The notes under the pieces: generated by a model
What the model was told of the DNA's origin: nothing
The model's input: the letters and a program-made list of their open reading frames with translations, nothing else
Database searches by the model: none
Source of the DNA: Candidatus Hydrogenedentota bacterium
GTDB lineage: Bacteria; Hydrogenedentota; Hydrogenedentia; Hydrogenedentales; SLHB01
Assembly: GCA_003552485.1 (NCBI GenBank)
Contig: PUMX01000113.1
Coordinates: 1-15,460, forward strand
Length of the DNA stretch: 15,460 nt
Direction: 5' to 3'
Program-made: the position numbers and the translations under genes
Shown here: positions 1 through 6,537 of the stretch, piece after piece
How the letters are laid out: every line of letters starts with the position of its first letter
Position numbering within the stretch: position 1 is the first letter of the stretch

Positions 1-1
1 G

Positions 2-712
2 CTGGCCGGACCCAATCTTGTAGAACAACACGTGACCGGCCAGGAGCGTCAGGACGGCGGCGCCGCTCTAGTCGGACGGATAAAACTGCATCCGCGAGTG
101 GCGCCAGCAACCACCACAAAGTGGGGCGTGTGGCCCCAGCGGGAAAGCGAACCAGCGTCCCGTCACTCCGGGCAACCCGCGCCCGCCGCGCCGGTGCACT
201 TCCTGGACTGGCGCACGGAAAACCTCAGCCTGCCTCGCGACCGGCTTGTGGACGCGGGGGGCTTCAGCGAAGCGGCAGCCATTCAAGGCGCGGAAGACGC
301 TGAACTGGCGGGACGCCTGCACGATGGCGGCTTGCCTGGATTCACAGCCCCAACGGCGCTCGCGTACGCGTGGCGCGCGAGCACGCTAACACGCGAGAGG
401 GCGCGTCAATACACGCGCGGTTACGCCTTGCATGAGCTGGAATTGATGAGAGATCATCCGGGTTTGGCGCGAACGCAATTGCCGTCCTACGGCCCCTTGC
501 GGCGGGCGTTGCTCGGGCCGAGTTCCCGTATTGTCAGTTGTATGTGCCGATTGTTCGCCGGAAGCCACGAGACGCTGCGCCGCATGACGCGGATGCTGTT
601 ACGTCAAGCACGGCTTCAAGGCTATCTGGACGCGCGCCGTGGCCGCTCCCCGCGGCCGCCGGGCGAACGTTCGGGCCAACAAGCCGCGCCGCATCCCCCG
701 CTTGAACTGTAA
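2..712 (+). CDS. Glycosyltransferase family 2 protein, C-terminal part (5' end cut by window)
   Basis: The frame is open from the first bases of the window to a TAA at 710-712, so the gene starts upstream; a GTG at 32 is unlikely to be the true start. About 236 codons are visible. The segment FLDWRTENLSLPRDRLVDAG, followed by GF and then EDAELAGRL, resembles the acceptor-side half of GT-A family 2 enzymes: an N-x-S-x-x-R stretch, a GGF, then an ED-x-E-L-x-x-R-L motif where the Asp is the usual catalytic base. The VGRIKLHP stretch before it fits the segment following the DXD region in this family. The DXD nucleotide-sugar site itself lies outside the window. No membrane segment is seen. By family, it would transfer a sugar from a nucleotide-sugar donor to a glycan, lipid or protein acceptor in the cytoplasm; the substrate cannot be told. 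The tail after about residue 160 is basic and not recognisable. Confidence 0.7.
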   Translation: MAGPNLVEQHVTGQERQDGGAALVGRIKLHPRVAPATTTKWGVWPQRESEPASRHSGQPAPAAPVHFLDWRTENLSLPRDRLVDAGGFSEAAAIQGAEDAELAGRLHDGGLPGFTAPTALAYAWRASTLTRERARQYTRGYALHELELMRDHPGLARTQLPSYGPLRRALLGPSSRIVSCMCRLFAGSHETLRRMTRMLLRQARLQGYLDARRGRSPRPPGERSGQQAAPHPPLEL

Positions 713-729
713 CCCGCGGGTCAACGTCA

Positions 730-758
730 TTGCGCTTGCGTAGTCAGCGGGCTATGAT
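730..758 (+). promoter_or_regulatory. Candidate sigma70-type promoter for the nuclease/ATPase pair
   Basis: A TTGCGC (730-735) and a TATGAT (753-758) are separated by exactly 17 nt. The -10 box matches the consensus at 5 of 6 positions and the -35 box at 3 of 6. Transcription would start near 765 and give a leader of about 190 nt before the ATG at 954. This is a pattern match only; PVC-type sigma factors can differ. Confidence 0.4.
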
Positions 759-795
759 GGGCGGCGCTGGAGGATAAACTCCGTAGCTCAACCGT

Positions 796-827
796 GGCCG
801 GGATCGCCATGATGGCGAGATGCGGCC
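796..827 (+). other. Two-part stem-loop in the leader of the nuclease/ATPase pair
   Basis: An outer stem GGCCG (796-800) pairs with CGGCC (823-827). An inner stem TCGCCA (804-809) pairs with TGGCGA (813-818) around a TGA loop. That makes 11 base pairs in 32 nt. No T run follows, so it is not a classical intrinsic terminator. It could be a leader structure or simply the folding of GC-rich intergenic DNA. Confidence 0.4.
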
Positions 828-953
828 AGCAGGGATGTAGCCCCAATCAAGCAGCGCCGTGTTGGCATCGAGACAGGGCGCGCGTGTTTGCGGCAGAATC
901 TCGTTTTCCGGGTTGCACAGCCCCGTGGAATTGTGTCTAAAAGAGCAGCAGGT

Positions 954-2108
954 ATGTCCATTCGACTCATACACACCGCCGACGTGCACTTGGATGAATG
1001 TTTCGCGGGCGCAGGGCTCCCGCCCAACTACGCCAGCCGGCGCCGTCAGCAATTACGAGAAGTATTCCGCGCCATTGTCGAGCGGGCCGGGGAGTGGCCC
1101 GCGGACGCATTGCTAATTGCCGGAGACTTGTTTGAATTGGATCGCGTCAGCCGGGATACCGTGGCGTTTCTTCGGGATCGGTTCGCCGCTATCGAGCACG
1201 TGCCCGTTTTCATTGCGCCCGGCAATCACGATCCCTGGGTAGCACACTCCCCTTACGCCACGGAAGCCTGGCCGGACAACGTGCATATCTTTTCAACCCC
1301 GGAATGGAGCCGCCACGCGCTTTCGCACACTCCGCTAACGGTTCATGGTTTCGGTTTTGACGGCGTCGAGCCTTCGCGCAATCCTTTCGGCGAACTGGCC
1401 GCGCCGGACGATGGCCGCACGCACGTAGCCGTCGCTCACGGCTCAGCCCGCAGTCACCAGCCCGAGGGAAAAGCCGCCTACGCGCCCTTTGACGGCGCCG
1501 AAGCGGCGGCGGATGGATTGGCCTATCTGGCGCTAGGGCATTTTCACAGCGCGACGGCTGTCGAGGGGCCCTATCCTGCGCGGATTCAGTATTCCGGCGC
1601 GCCCGAGGGCCATGGTTTCGGCGATTCGGGCATGCGCCATTATCTCGAAGTCGAGATCGCCAACGGGGAAGTGGCGGTCCGGCCTGTTCCGTCATCCCGA
1701 TCGGTCTACGAAAGCCACCGGCTTGACATATCAGCGTTCACGAACACTCAGGAAGTAATCGACGCGGTGCGCGCTCTGCCTTCCGAGGAGGGCGTGGCGC
1801 GCATAGCGCGTATCACGTTGACGGGGTCCGCGGGGCCGGCTCTTCAGGAGGGTATGGCCGGCTTGTACGATGTATTGAGCGAGCAGTTCGAGTATCTGCG
1901 GCTGATCGATGAGACGCACCCGCAGGACGACTACGAGGAGCTGGCGAATCCCACCACGAGTCTGGGCCTGTTTCTCGAGCGCATCAATCAGGAGATTGCC
2001 GACAGCCCCTCTGAGGAACACGAACGGATGTTGCGCCGCGCCCGCCAGGCTGGCTTGTTCGCGTACCGCGGCCAACAACTGCCCGTACGCGGAACGCGGG
2101 AGGCATGA
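954..2108 (+). CDS. SbcD/YhaO-like DNA repair exonuclease subunit (calcineurin-like metallophosphoesterase)
   Basis: A protein of 384 residues that matches the Mre11/SbcD nuclease fold. All the metal-binding motifs are visible in order: D10-x-H12 (HTADVHLD), G57-D58 (AGDLFE), G90-N-H-D93, H162 (AHGS) and G-H196-F-H198. By family, this is a Mn2+-dependent exo/endonuclease that works on double-strand ends together with an ABC-type ATPase partner. Its gene is next door, 1 nt after this stop, as in Bacillus yhaO-yhaN and in sbcDC. The capping region after about residue 240 is less conserved. The ATG at 954 is chosen because the first strand (SIRLIHTADVH) begins as is usual for the family. The ribosome site is weak (GCAGG just before the ATG); a GTG at 933 in the same frame is a possible alternative. 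It resembles YhaO more than SbcD because of the YhaN-type partner. The family call is firm; the precise substrate is unknown. Confidence 0.9.
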   Translation: MSIRLIHTADVHLDECFAGAGLPPNYASRRRQQLREVFRAIVERAGEWPADALLIAGDLFELDRVSRDTVAFLRDRFAAIEHVPVFIAPGNHDPWVAHSPYATEAWPDNVHIFSTPEWSRHALSHTPLTVHGFGFDGVEPSRNPFGELAAPDDGRTHVAVAHGSARSHQPEGKAAYAPFDGAEAAADGLAYLALGHFHSATAVEGPYPARIQYSGAPEGHGFGDSGMRHYLEVEIANGEVAVRPVPSSRSVYESHRLDISAFTNTQEVIDAVRALPSEEGVARIARITLTGSAGPALQEGMAGLYDVLSEQFEYLRLIDETHPQDDYEELANPTTSLGLFLERINQEIADSPSEEHERMLRRARQAGLFAYRGQQLPVRGTREA

Positions 2109-2109
2109 C

Positions 2110-5100
2110 GTGAGAATTCGCACGCTTTGCCTTGACGGATATGGCCGGTTCAGCGGCGCGCAGCTCGATCTTGCGCCGGGCTTCCAGATCATTGCGGGCC
2201 CGAATGAACAGGGCAAGACCACACTGCGCGCGTTCATCGCCGACATGCTTTACGGCCAAAAGCGCAGCAACACCCAGCGTCTGTACGATAAATCCCACGA
2301 GGTGCGGCGGCCTTGGCATGATCCCAAGACGTATCGGGGGCGGTTGGTCTACGAACTCGACAGCGGGACAACGATCGAGGCGCATCGCAATTTCGACCGG
2401 CGCAACGAATCGGTGCAGCTTTTCGATAGGACCCACGGCCGCGAGATCACGCACGAATTCCCACGGCTGAACAATCGGGAGGTGGCGTTCGCTGAGGAAC
2501 AGTTGGGCTTAAGCAAGTCCGTCTTCCTCAGCGCGGCGACAATCAGCCACATGAGTCTCGAAAGCCTTGGCGACAAGGACGCCCTACGGGAAATCCGCGA
2601 GAAGCTACTGTCGCTGGCGGATTCCGGAGAGAACGAAGGATCGGCGGAAGCGGCCTTGAGAATACTTGACGACCGAATGGCGGCCATCGGGCGTCCAACG
2701 GCGCGCACCAAGCCACTGCCGGCCGCCCGGAACCGGTTGCAGGATCTCGAAGCCGAACTGCGAGAGGCGCACAGCCTAGCCAGCGAATTGAAGGAAACCG
2801 AGGAAAAGCGTCAGCGTGAACAGTTGGCCATTGCCGAACTCCGCTCCCGGCGTGAAGAAATCGAAGCGGGAATCTACGAAGTCGAGAAGGCGGACCGGGC
2901 CAAACGCCTGGCCAAAGCCGACGCATTGGCGCAGGAGATCAACGCGGCGCAACAGCAATGCTTTGCATTGAGCCACGCGCAATCGTTTCCCGTCGAGCGT
3001 TTGACGGAAGTGCGCCAAGCCGCGAACGACGTAGCCAGCGCGGAAGGCCAACTAGGGCGCAGCGAAGCCGAACTCGAACAGCTCGACGCGGAGCTCGCCG
3101 AGGAACAGGAGCGGTTAGGCGCACACGCGCAGCAGGAGGCGTCTCCCATCCCGGATGAATGGGATGACCGCCTTGAGACCCTCGAGGACGAGACGCAACG
3201 CCTTCAGGAACGCATTCAGAGCGCGGAAGAAGCGGTCAATGCCGCACAGACCCAGGTTGAACAAGCCCAGGAAGCTCTGAAGAAGCTGCCGGATTTCAGC
3301 CGTATGCAAGCTGATCCCATGGAGTGGCTTCAACAGCTTGCGCATTCGTTTTCCGTGGCGGTGCGCAGCCGCGACGAGGAAGTCGCGGAATGGCGAAACT
3401 TGAAGCAACAAACCGAGTCGCAACGCGAAGCGGTCAAACCGTTGGAGGCGGTTTTCGGCGGTCATCCCGAGTTCGCGCAGGAAGCCCGGGAACACGAAGT
3501 GGAAAGCCGGGTCGCCGCCGAACAACTCGAACAACTCGACTCACAGATCGCCGAAGCCGAAGGCGCCGCCGAAGACTACGAATCCATGAGCGCACGCGAC
3601 TACTGGATCGCCGGACTCAGCGTCATCGCCCTCATCGGCCTCGCCTATGGCTGGTATCTGCTCGGCAACCCCGGCATGCTCTTGCCCATCGCGTTTGCGG
3701 GATTGCTGTTCCTCTGGACCGTTGTCAACATGGCCTACACACGGCGCACGGTTCAGGGGTTGCGCCATGAGGCTAAAGAGCTGCGCGCGCAACGGGAAAC
3801 GGTCGAACGTCAGCGCGCCGACCGCGAAGATGCAATGAACACACTCCTGCGCAAAGCGGGTTGTGACACGCTGCGCGAACTCGAAGCCATGCACGAACGC
3901 TATCGGGAAGGGTCGGCGGAGTTGAGGCGTCTCGAGCGCGCGCTTGCTGAACAAGAACGCTTCGCGCGCGAAGAACAAGCGCAGGTCAAGCGCCTGTTCG
4001 AGCACGTGCAAGAGACGCTTCAGCAGGTGGGCGAACGGGTCGAGGATGAGGGCGGCGTCGACAAAGCGGCCAAGCGGGCAGTCGCCCGGTATCAGGAGTA
4101 CCGCGACGCCAAGCGCCGCCTTACAGATGCGCGGCAGCGCTTGCAGCAAAAGGAAAGGCAACTGGCGGAGTTGAAGAAACTCGGCGCCGCTAAGGCGCAG
4201 GAAGAACGCGAGGCCACGCTCGAAGCGCGCCGCTTGATGCGCGAGAGCGGTTTTCGCGAGGAACAGCGCTACACCACGGCGCGGCAGGCGTTGAAACAGT
4301 ATCGTATCCGCGCTGCCGAAATGCGCCGCCAACGCAGCCGGCTCGACGTGCTAACGCAACAGCGGGAGAAGCTCGAAGAACGCATCGAAGAGGAGCGGGA
4401 ACGGGTGGCCGAACGCCGGCAAGCGCTGGATGCGTTGCTCGCGAAGCTTGGCGTCAACAGCCTCGAGGAATGTGAAGAACGGGCCGACGAAGCGCGGCGG
4501 TATCGTGAATTGCGGGAACGCAGTAAGACGCTACAAAACCAACTCGAGCACGTGCTCGACGGCCAAGATATTGAGAGTCTCCGCGCGCGGGTCGAGCAGG
4601 AAGGTCCGGCGCCGGAAGGGCTCGAAGGCGATCCGGAATCGCTCCGGCAAGAGCTGAACGCCGTGGATGCGGAGATCGATGAGCGGCTCGATGCGGAGCA
4701 TGCGCTGCATATCGCGCTGACGGAGCGTGTGGCCGGCGCGCGCAGCCTTAACGAGATCGAAGAAGAAAAAGCGGCCGTCGAGCAGCAGGTCGCGCTGCTT
4801 GAAGAGGAGTTCGAAGCCACTTCGTATGCTGCGGCCCTGATCGAGGAAGTGGCGCGCGACCGGCATGCCCGCATCGCACCCCGCCTGGCCCAGCGAGCCG
4901 GCGAAAAGCTCAGCGCCATCACCGGCGGCCGCTACAACGAGTTGTTCATCAGCCGCGACCTGCGCCTCAGTGTGCGCATCCCTCAGACCGCTGAACTGGA
5001 CACCGACGCCGAAAGCCGGCTGAGCAAGGGCACCGTGGACCAGATCTACTTCGCGCTGCGCCTCGCCATGATGGAAGCGTTGAGCGAGCAGAACGAACGC

Positions 5101-5271
5101 GCGCCGATGCTTCTCGATGATCCTTTCGCCAACTACGACGACGCCCGCCTGCGCCACGCCATCGAACTACTCGCGCAACTCGGCGAACACAATCAGATCA
5201 TCTTGTTTACCTGCCGAGACGATGTCCTGCAGGCCGCCAAACACGTGAATGCGCCGACCATCCACATCTGA
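2110..5271 (+). CDS. SbcC/YhaN-like coiled-coil AAA/ABC ATPase with a central transmembrane hairpin
   Basis: A Rad50/SbcC-type protein of 1053 residues. The N-terminal ATPase half carries Walker A GPNEQGKTT (30-38). The C-terminal half carries the signature LSKGT (971-975, in the place of LSGGQ) and Walker B MLLDDPF (1000-1006). Between them are long heptad-rich arms full of E, R, Q, L and A. At the midpoint, where SbcC and Rad50 have a CxxC zinc hook, there are two hydrophobic helices (about 499-518 and 523-544) joined by a short GNPG turn. No CxxC is present there. The expected role is an ATP-driven partner that opens or positions the YhaO-like nuclease on DNA; the hairpin suggests anchoring at the inner membrane (inference). 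The GTG start at 2110 is set by GGGAGG at 2098-2103, 6 nt upstream; the nearby ATG at 2105 hits a stop at once. The frame stays open upstream inside the nuclease gene, but that part does not look like this family. It lies 1 nt after the nuclease stop, so they are probably co-translated. Confidence 0.9.
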   Translation: MRIRTLCLDGYGRFSGAQLDLAPGFQIIAGPNEQGKTTLRAFIADMLYGQKRSNTQRLYDKSHEVRRPWHDPKTYRGRLVYELDSGTTIEAHRNFDRRNESVQLFDRTHGREITHEFPRLNNREVAFAEEQLGLSKSVFLSAATISHMSLESLGDKDALREIREKLLSLADSGENEGSAEAALRILDDRMAAIGRPTARTKPLPAARNRLQDLEAELREAHSLASELKETEEKRQREQLAIAELRSRREEIEAGIYEVEKADRAKRLAKADALAQEINAAQQQCFALSHAQSFPVERLTEVRQAANDVASAEGQLGRSEAELEQLDAELAEEQERLGAHAQQEASPIPDEWDDRLETLEDETQRLQERIQSAEEAVNAAQTQVEQAQEALKKLPDFSRMQADPMEWLQQLAHSFSVAVRSRDEEVAEWRNLKQQTESQREAVKPLEAVFGGHPEFAQEAREHEVESRVAAEQLEQLDSQIAEAEGAAEDYESMSARDYWIAGLSVIALIGLAYGWYLLGNPGMLLPIAFAGLLFLWTVVNMAYTRRTVQGLRHEAKELRAQRETVERQRADREDAMNTLLRKAGCDTLRELEAMHERYREGSAELRRLERALAEQERFAREEQAQVKRLFEHVQETLQQVGERVEDEGGVDKAAKRAVARYQEYRDAKRRLTDARQRLQQKERQLAELKKLGAAKAQEEREATLEARRLMRESGFREEQRYTTARQALKQYRIRAAEMRRQRSRLDVLTQQREKLEERIEEERERVAERRQALDALLAKLGVNSLEECEERADEARRYRELRERSKTLQNQLEHVLDGQDIESLRARVEQEGPAPEGLEGDPESLRQELNAVDAEIDERLDAEHALHIALTERVAGARSLNEIEEEKAAVEQQVALLEEEFEATSYAAALIEEVARDRHARIAPRLAQRAGEKLSAITGGRYNELFISRDLRLSVRIPQTAELDTDAESRLSKGTVDQIYFALRLAMMEALSEQNERAPMLLDDPFANYDDARLRHAIELLAQLGEHNQIILFTCRDDVLQAAKHVNAPTIHI

Positions 5272-5274
5272 AGC

Positions 5275-5290
5275 AGAGGCGACGGCCTCT
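5275..5290 (+). terminator. GC-rich hairpin just after the ATPase stop, possible transcript end
   Basis: AGAGGC (5275-5280) pairs perfectly with GCCTCT (5285-5290) around GACG, 3 nt after the stop codon. There is no downstream T run, so it is at best an imperfect terminator or a 3'-end protecting stem. Confidence 0.3.
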
Positions 5291-5549
5291 CGGATTGCAT
5301 ACGCAACCCTCAACGGCATTCAATCCCGGCGGCGATCAGCGCGAAGGTGGATTACCCGTATCTGTCCGCGGCGCTCCGCGGCTCCAAATAAAGCCCGCCC
5401 CCAACCCATCCGTGGCGGCGCGATGTTGACGCCGCGGCATCATCACGCATAAAGCGAGTAAATGCATCGCCAGCCATAATGGCGCACGAAGGGCTTCTGA
5501 CCGCATCGGCATCATTCCGAACCGGCGATTCCCCGCCAGGGAGCGGATT

Positions 5550-5558
5550 TGTTATGCT
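5550..5558 (+). promoter_or_regulatory. Extended -10 promoter candidate for the exported isoaspartyl methyltransferase
   Basis: TG-T-TATGCT (5550-5558) fits the extended -10 form TGnTATAAT with 4 of 6 hexamer matches. No good -35 box is seen at 17-18 nt, which is typical of extended -10 promoters. The start would be near 5565, giving a leader of about 110 nt. Confidence 0.3.
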
Positions 5559-5583
5559 GGATTCGAGCAACTCATGAGAAAAA

Positions 5584-5599
5584 CCGTCATGTTTGACGG
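5584..5599 (-). terminator. Perfect 6-bp hairpin that reads as an intrinsic terminator on the minus strand
   Basis: CCGTCA (5584-5589) pairs with TGACGG (5594-5599) around TGTT. Five A residues precede it on the plus strand, so on the minus strand the stem is followed by TTTTT. No minus-strand gene is seen to its right, so it may instead act as a leader hairpin in the plus-strand methyltransferase transcript. Confidence 0.35.
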
Positions 5600-5662
5600 C
5601 ATTGCTGGCTTAGTTGAAATTAGGACCGGGCGCGATGCGTCCGGATAGGTCATGAATGCAAC

Positions 5663-5668
5663 AAGGAG
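5663..5668 (+). promoter_or_regulatory. Ribosome binding site that sets the methyltransferase start
   Basis: AAGGAG lies 7 nt before the ATG at 5676. The in-frame ATG at 5652 has no comparable site and would overlap this one, so 5676 is preferred. It also places the twin arginines and hydrophobic core of the signal peptide at the very N-terminus. Confidence 0.75.
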
Positions 5669-5675
5669 ACCAGTC

Positions 5676-6449
5676 ATGAGAGTTCGTCGCAGGATCAGTT
5701 GGGTCCGCTGGACGCTTATGGGCGTTGCCGCAGCAAGCATAGCCTGCAGCGCTCTCTGGACGCCGTCCGCCCTTGCCGAAGACAACGAGGAGGCGGACCG
5801 GTTCGCCCAATTGCGTGAACAGATGGTCGAACGGGATATCGCCAGTAGCGGATGGTTCGGCCGCGACGCAGTCGAGGACGAGCGGGTCGTCGAAGCCATG
5901 CGCACCGTGGAACGGCACAAGTTCGTTTCGCCGAACCAGCGAGAAAACGCCTACGCCGACCGCCCCCTGCCCATCGGCCACGGCCAAACCATCAGTCAAC
6001 CGTATATCGTCGCCTTTATGACGGAGCTACTTGAGATCGAACCGGGCGACAAGGTGCTTGAGATAGGGGCGGGTTCGGGATACCACGCGGCGGTCGTCGC
6101 CGAGATCGTGGAGGAAGTCTACACCATCGAGATTGTCGAGCCCTTGGCCGAACAATGCAAAGAGCGTATGGAGGACTTGGGTTACGAGAACGTAACCGTG
6201 CGGCATGGCGACGGCTATTATGGCTGGGAGGAACATGCCCCATTTGACGCTGTTCTCGTCACGGCGGCGGCGAGTCATATCCCGCCGGCCCTTGTTGAAC
6301 AGTTGAAGCCCGGCGGCCGCATGGTCATTCCCGTGGGACCGCCAATGCAGACGCAGAATCTGCTGGTGGTGGAAAAGGACGAGGATGGAACGGTGCGGCA
6401 ACGCAACATCATGCCGGTGCGTTTTGTGCCGCTGACGCGTGGCGAATAG
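5676..6449 (+). CDS. pcm: Protein-L-isoaspartate O-methyltransferase with an N-terminal signal peptide
   Basis: A protein of 257 residues. It uses S-adenosylmethionine to methylate the carboxyl of L-isoaspartyl residues in aged proteins, starting their repair back to aspartate. After the leader comes a full PCMT domain: a PIGHGQTISQPYIVAFM substrate/SAM segment, SAM motif I VLEIGAGSGYHAA (from V127), YTIEIVEPLAEQ, and a FDAVLVTAAA then PGGRMVIPVG end typical of the family. The first 34 residues have an RVRRR n-region, a hydrophobic core (LMGVAAASIACSAL) and a cleavage site ALA|ED, so the enzyme is probably exported by Sec to the periplasm. Most bacterial Pcm proteins are cytosolic, although exported ones are known. 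The mature part, about 223 residues, is the usual length. An 88-nt gap with a hairpin separates it from the next gene, so co-transcription is possible but not shown. The family call is firm; the location is inferred from the leader. Confidence 0.93.
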   Translation: MRVRRRISWVRWTLMGVAAASIACSALWTPSALAEDNEEADRFAQLREQMVERDIASSGWFGRDAVEDERVVEAMRTVERHKFVSPNQRENAYADRPLPIGHGQTISQPYIVAFMTELLEIEPGDKVLEIGAGSGYHAAVVAEIVEEVYTIEIVEPLAEQCKERMEDLGYENVTVRHGDGYYGWEEHAPFDAVLVTAAASHIPPALVEQLKPGGRMVIPVGPPMQTQNLLVVEKDEDGTVRQRNIMPVRFVPLTRGE

Positions 6450-6473
6450 CATCTAATTCGGAGTCCAGCAGTC

Positions 6474-6487
6474 GCGGCTTCAGCCGC
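6474..6487 (+). repeat. Perfect 6-bp inverted repeat between the methyltransferase and membrane protein genes
   Basis: GCGGCT (6474-6479) and AGCCGC (6482-6487) form a tight stem with a TC loop. The form resembles short dispersed palindromes found in GC-rich genomes, but only one copy is in this window. No T run follows, so a role as an intrinsic terminator is unlikely. Confidence 0.35.
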
Positions 6488-6537
6488 CTCCAAGCGTGCT
6501 GTGGCGACGCAAAGCCGCGGAAGGGTTGTGGAGTAAT

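Larger units (their letters stand above)
5272..5675. other. 404-nt intergenic stretch with no convincing gene
   Basis: No frame here has a start with a ribosome site plus recognisable protein features. A plus frame at 5249-5452 overlaps the ATPase end and is low-complexity Arg-rich. The stretch contains the hairpin at 5275-5290, a CGCCA/TGGCG dyad (5468-5472 and 5480-5484), an extended -10 candidate at 5550-5558, and the CCGTCA/TGACGG hairpin at 5584-5599. The first half looks like decayed or neutral DNA. The second half is the promoter and leader of the methyltransferase gene. Confidence 0.5.

Noticed and set aside
821..850. Resemblance of GGGATGTAGC to the 3' part of 4.5S SRP RNA
   Set aside because: The conserved apical loop of SRP RNA (GGAAG/AGCAGC-type bulge) is absent on both strands, so the short match is chance.
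3541..4332. Minus-strand frame of 263 codons inside the ATPase gene
   Set aside because: It is a shadow of the repetitive Glu/Arg/Ala coiled coil and has no recognisable features.
2110..5271. Canonical SbcC with zinc hook
   Set aside because: There is no CxxC at the coiled-coil apex; a hydrophobic hairpin sits there instead.
5249..5452. Small plus-strand frame after the ATPase gene
   Set aside because: It overlaps the ATPase end, has no ribosome site and an Arg/Ser-rich low-complexity product.
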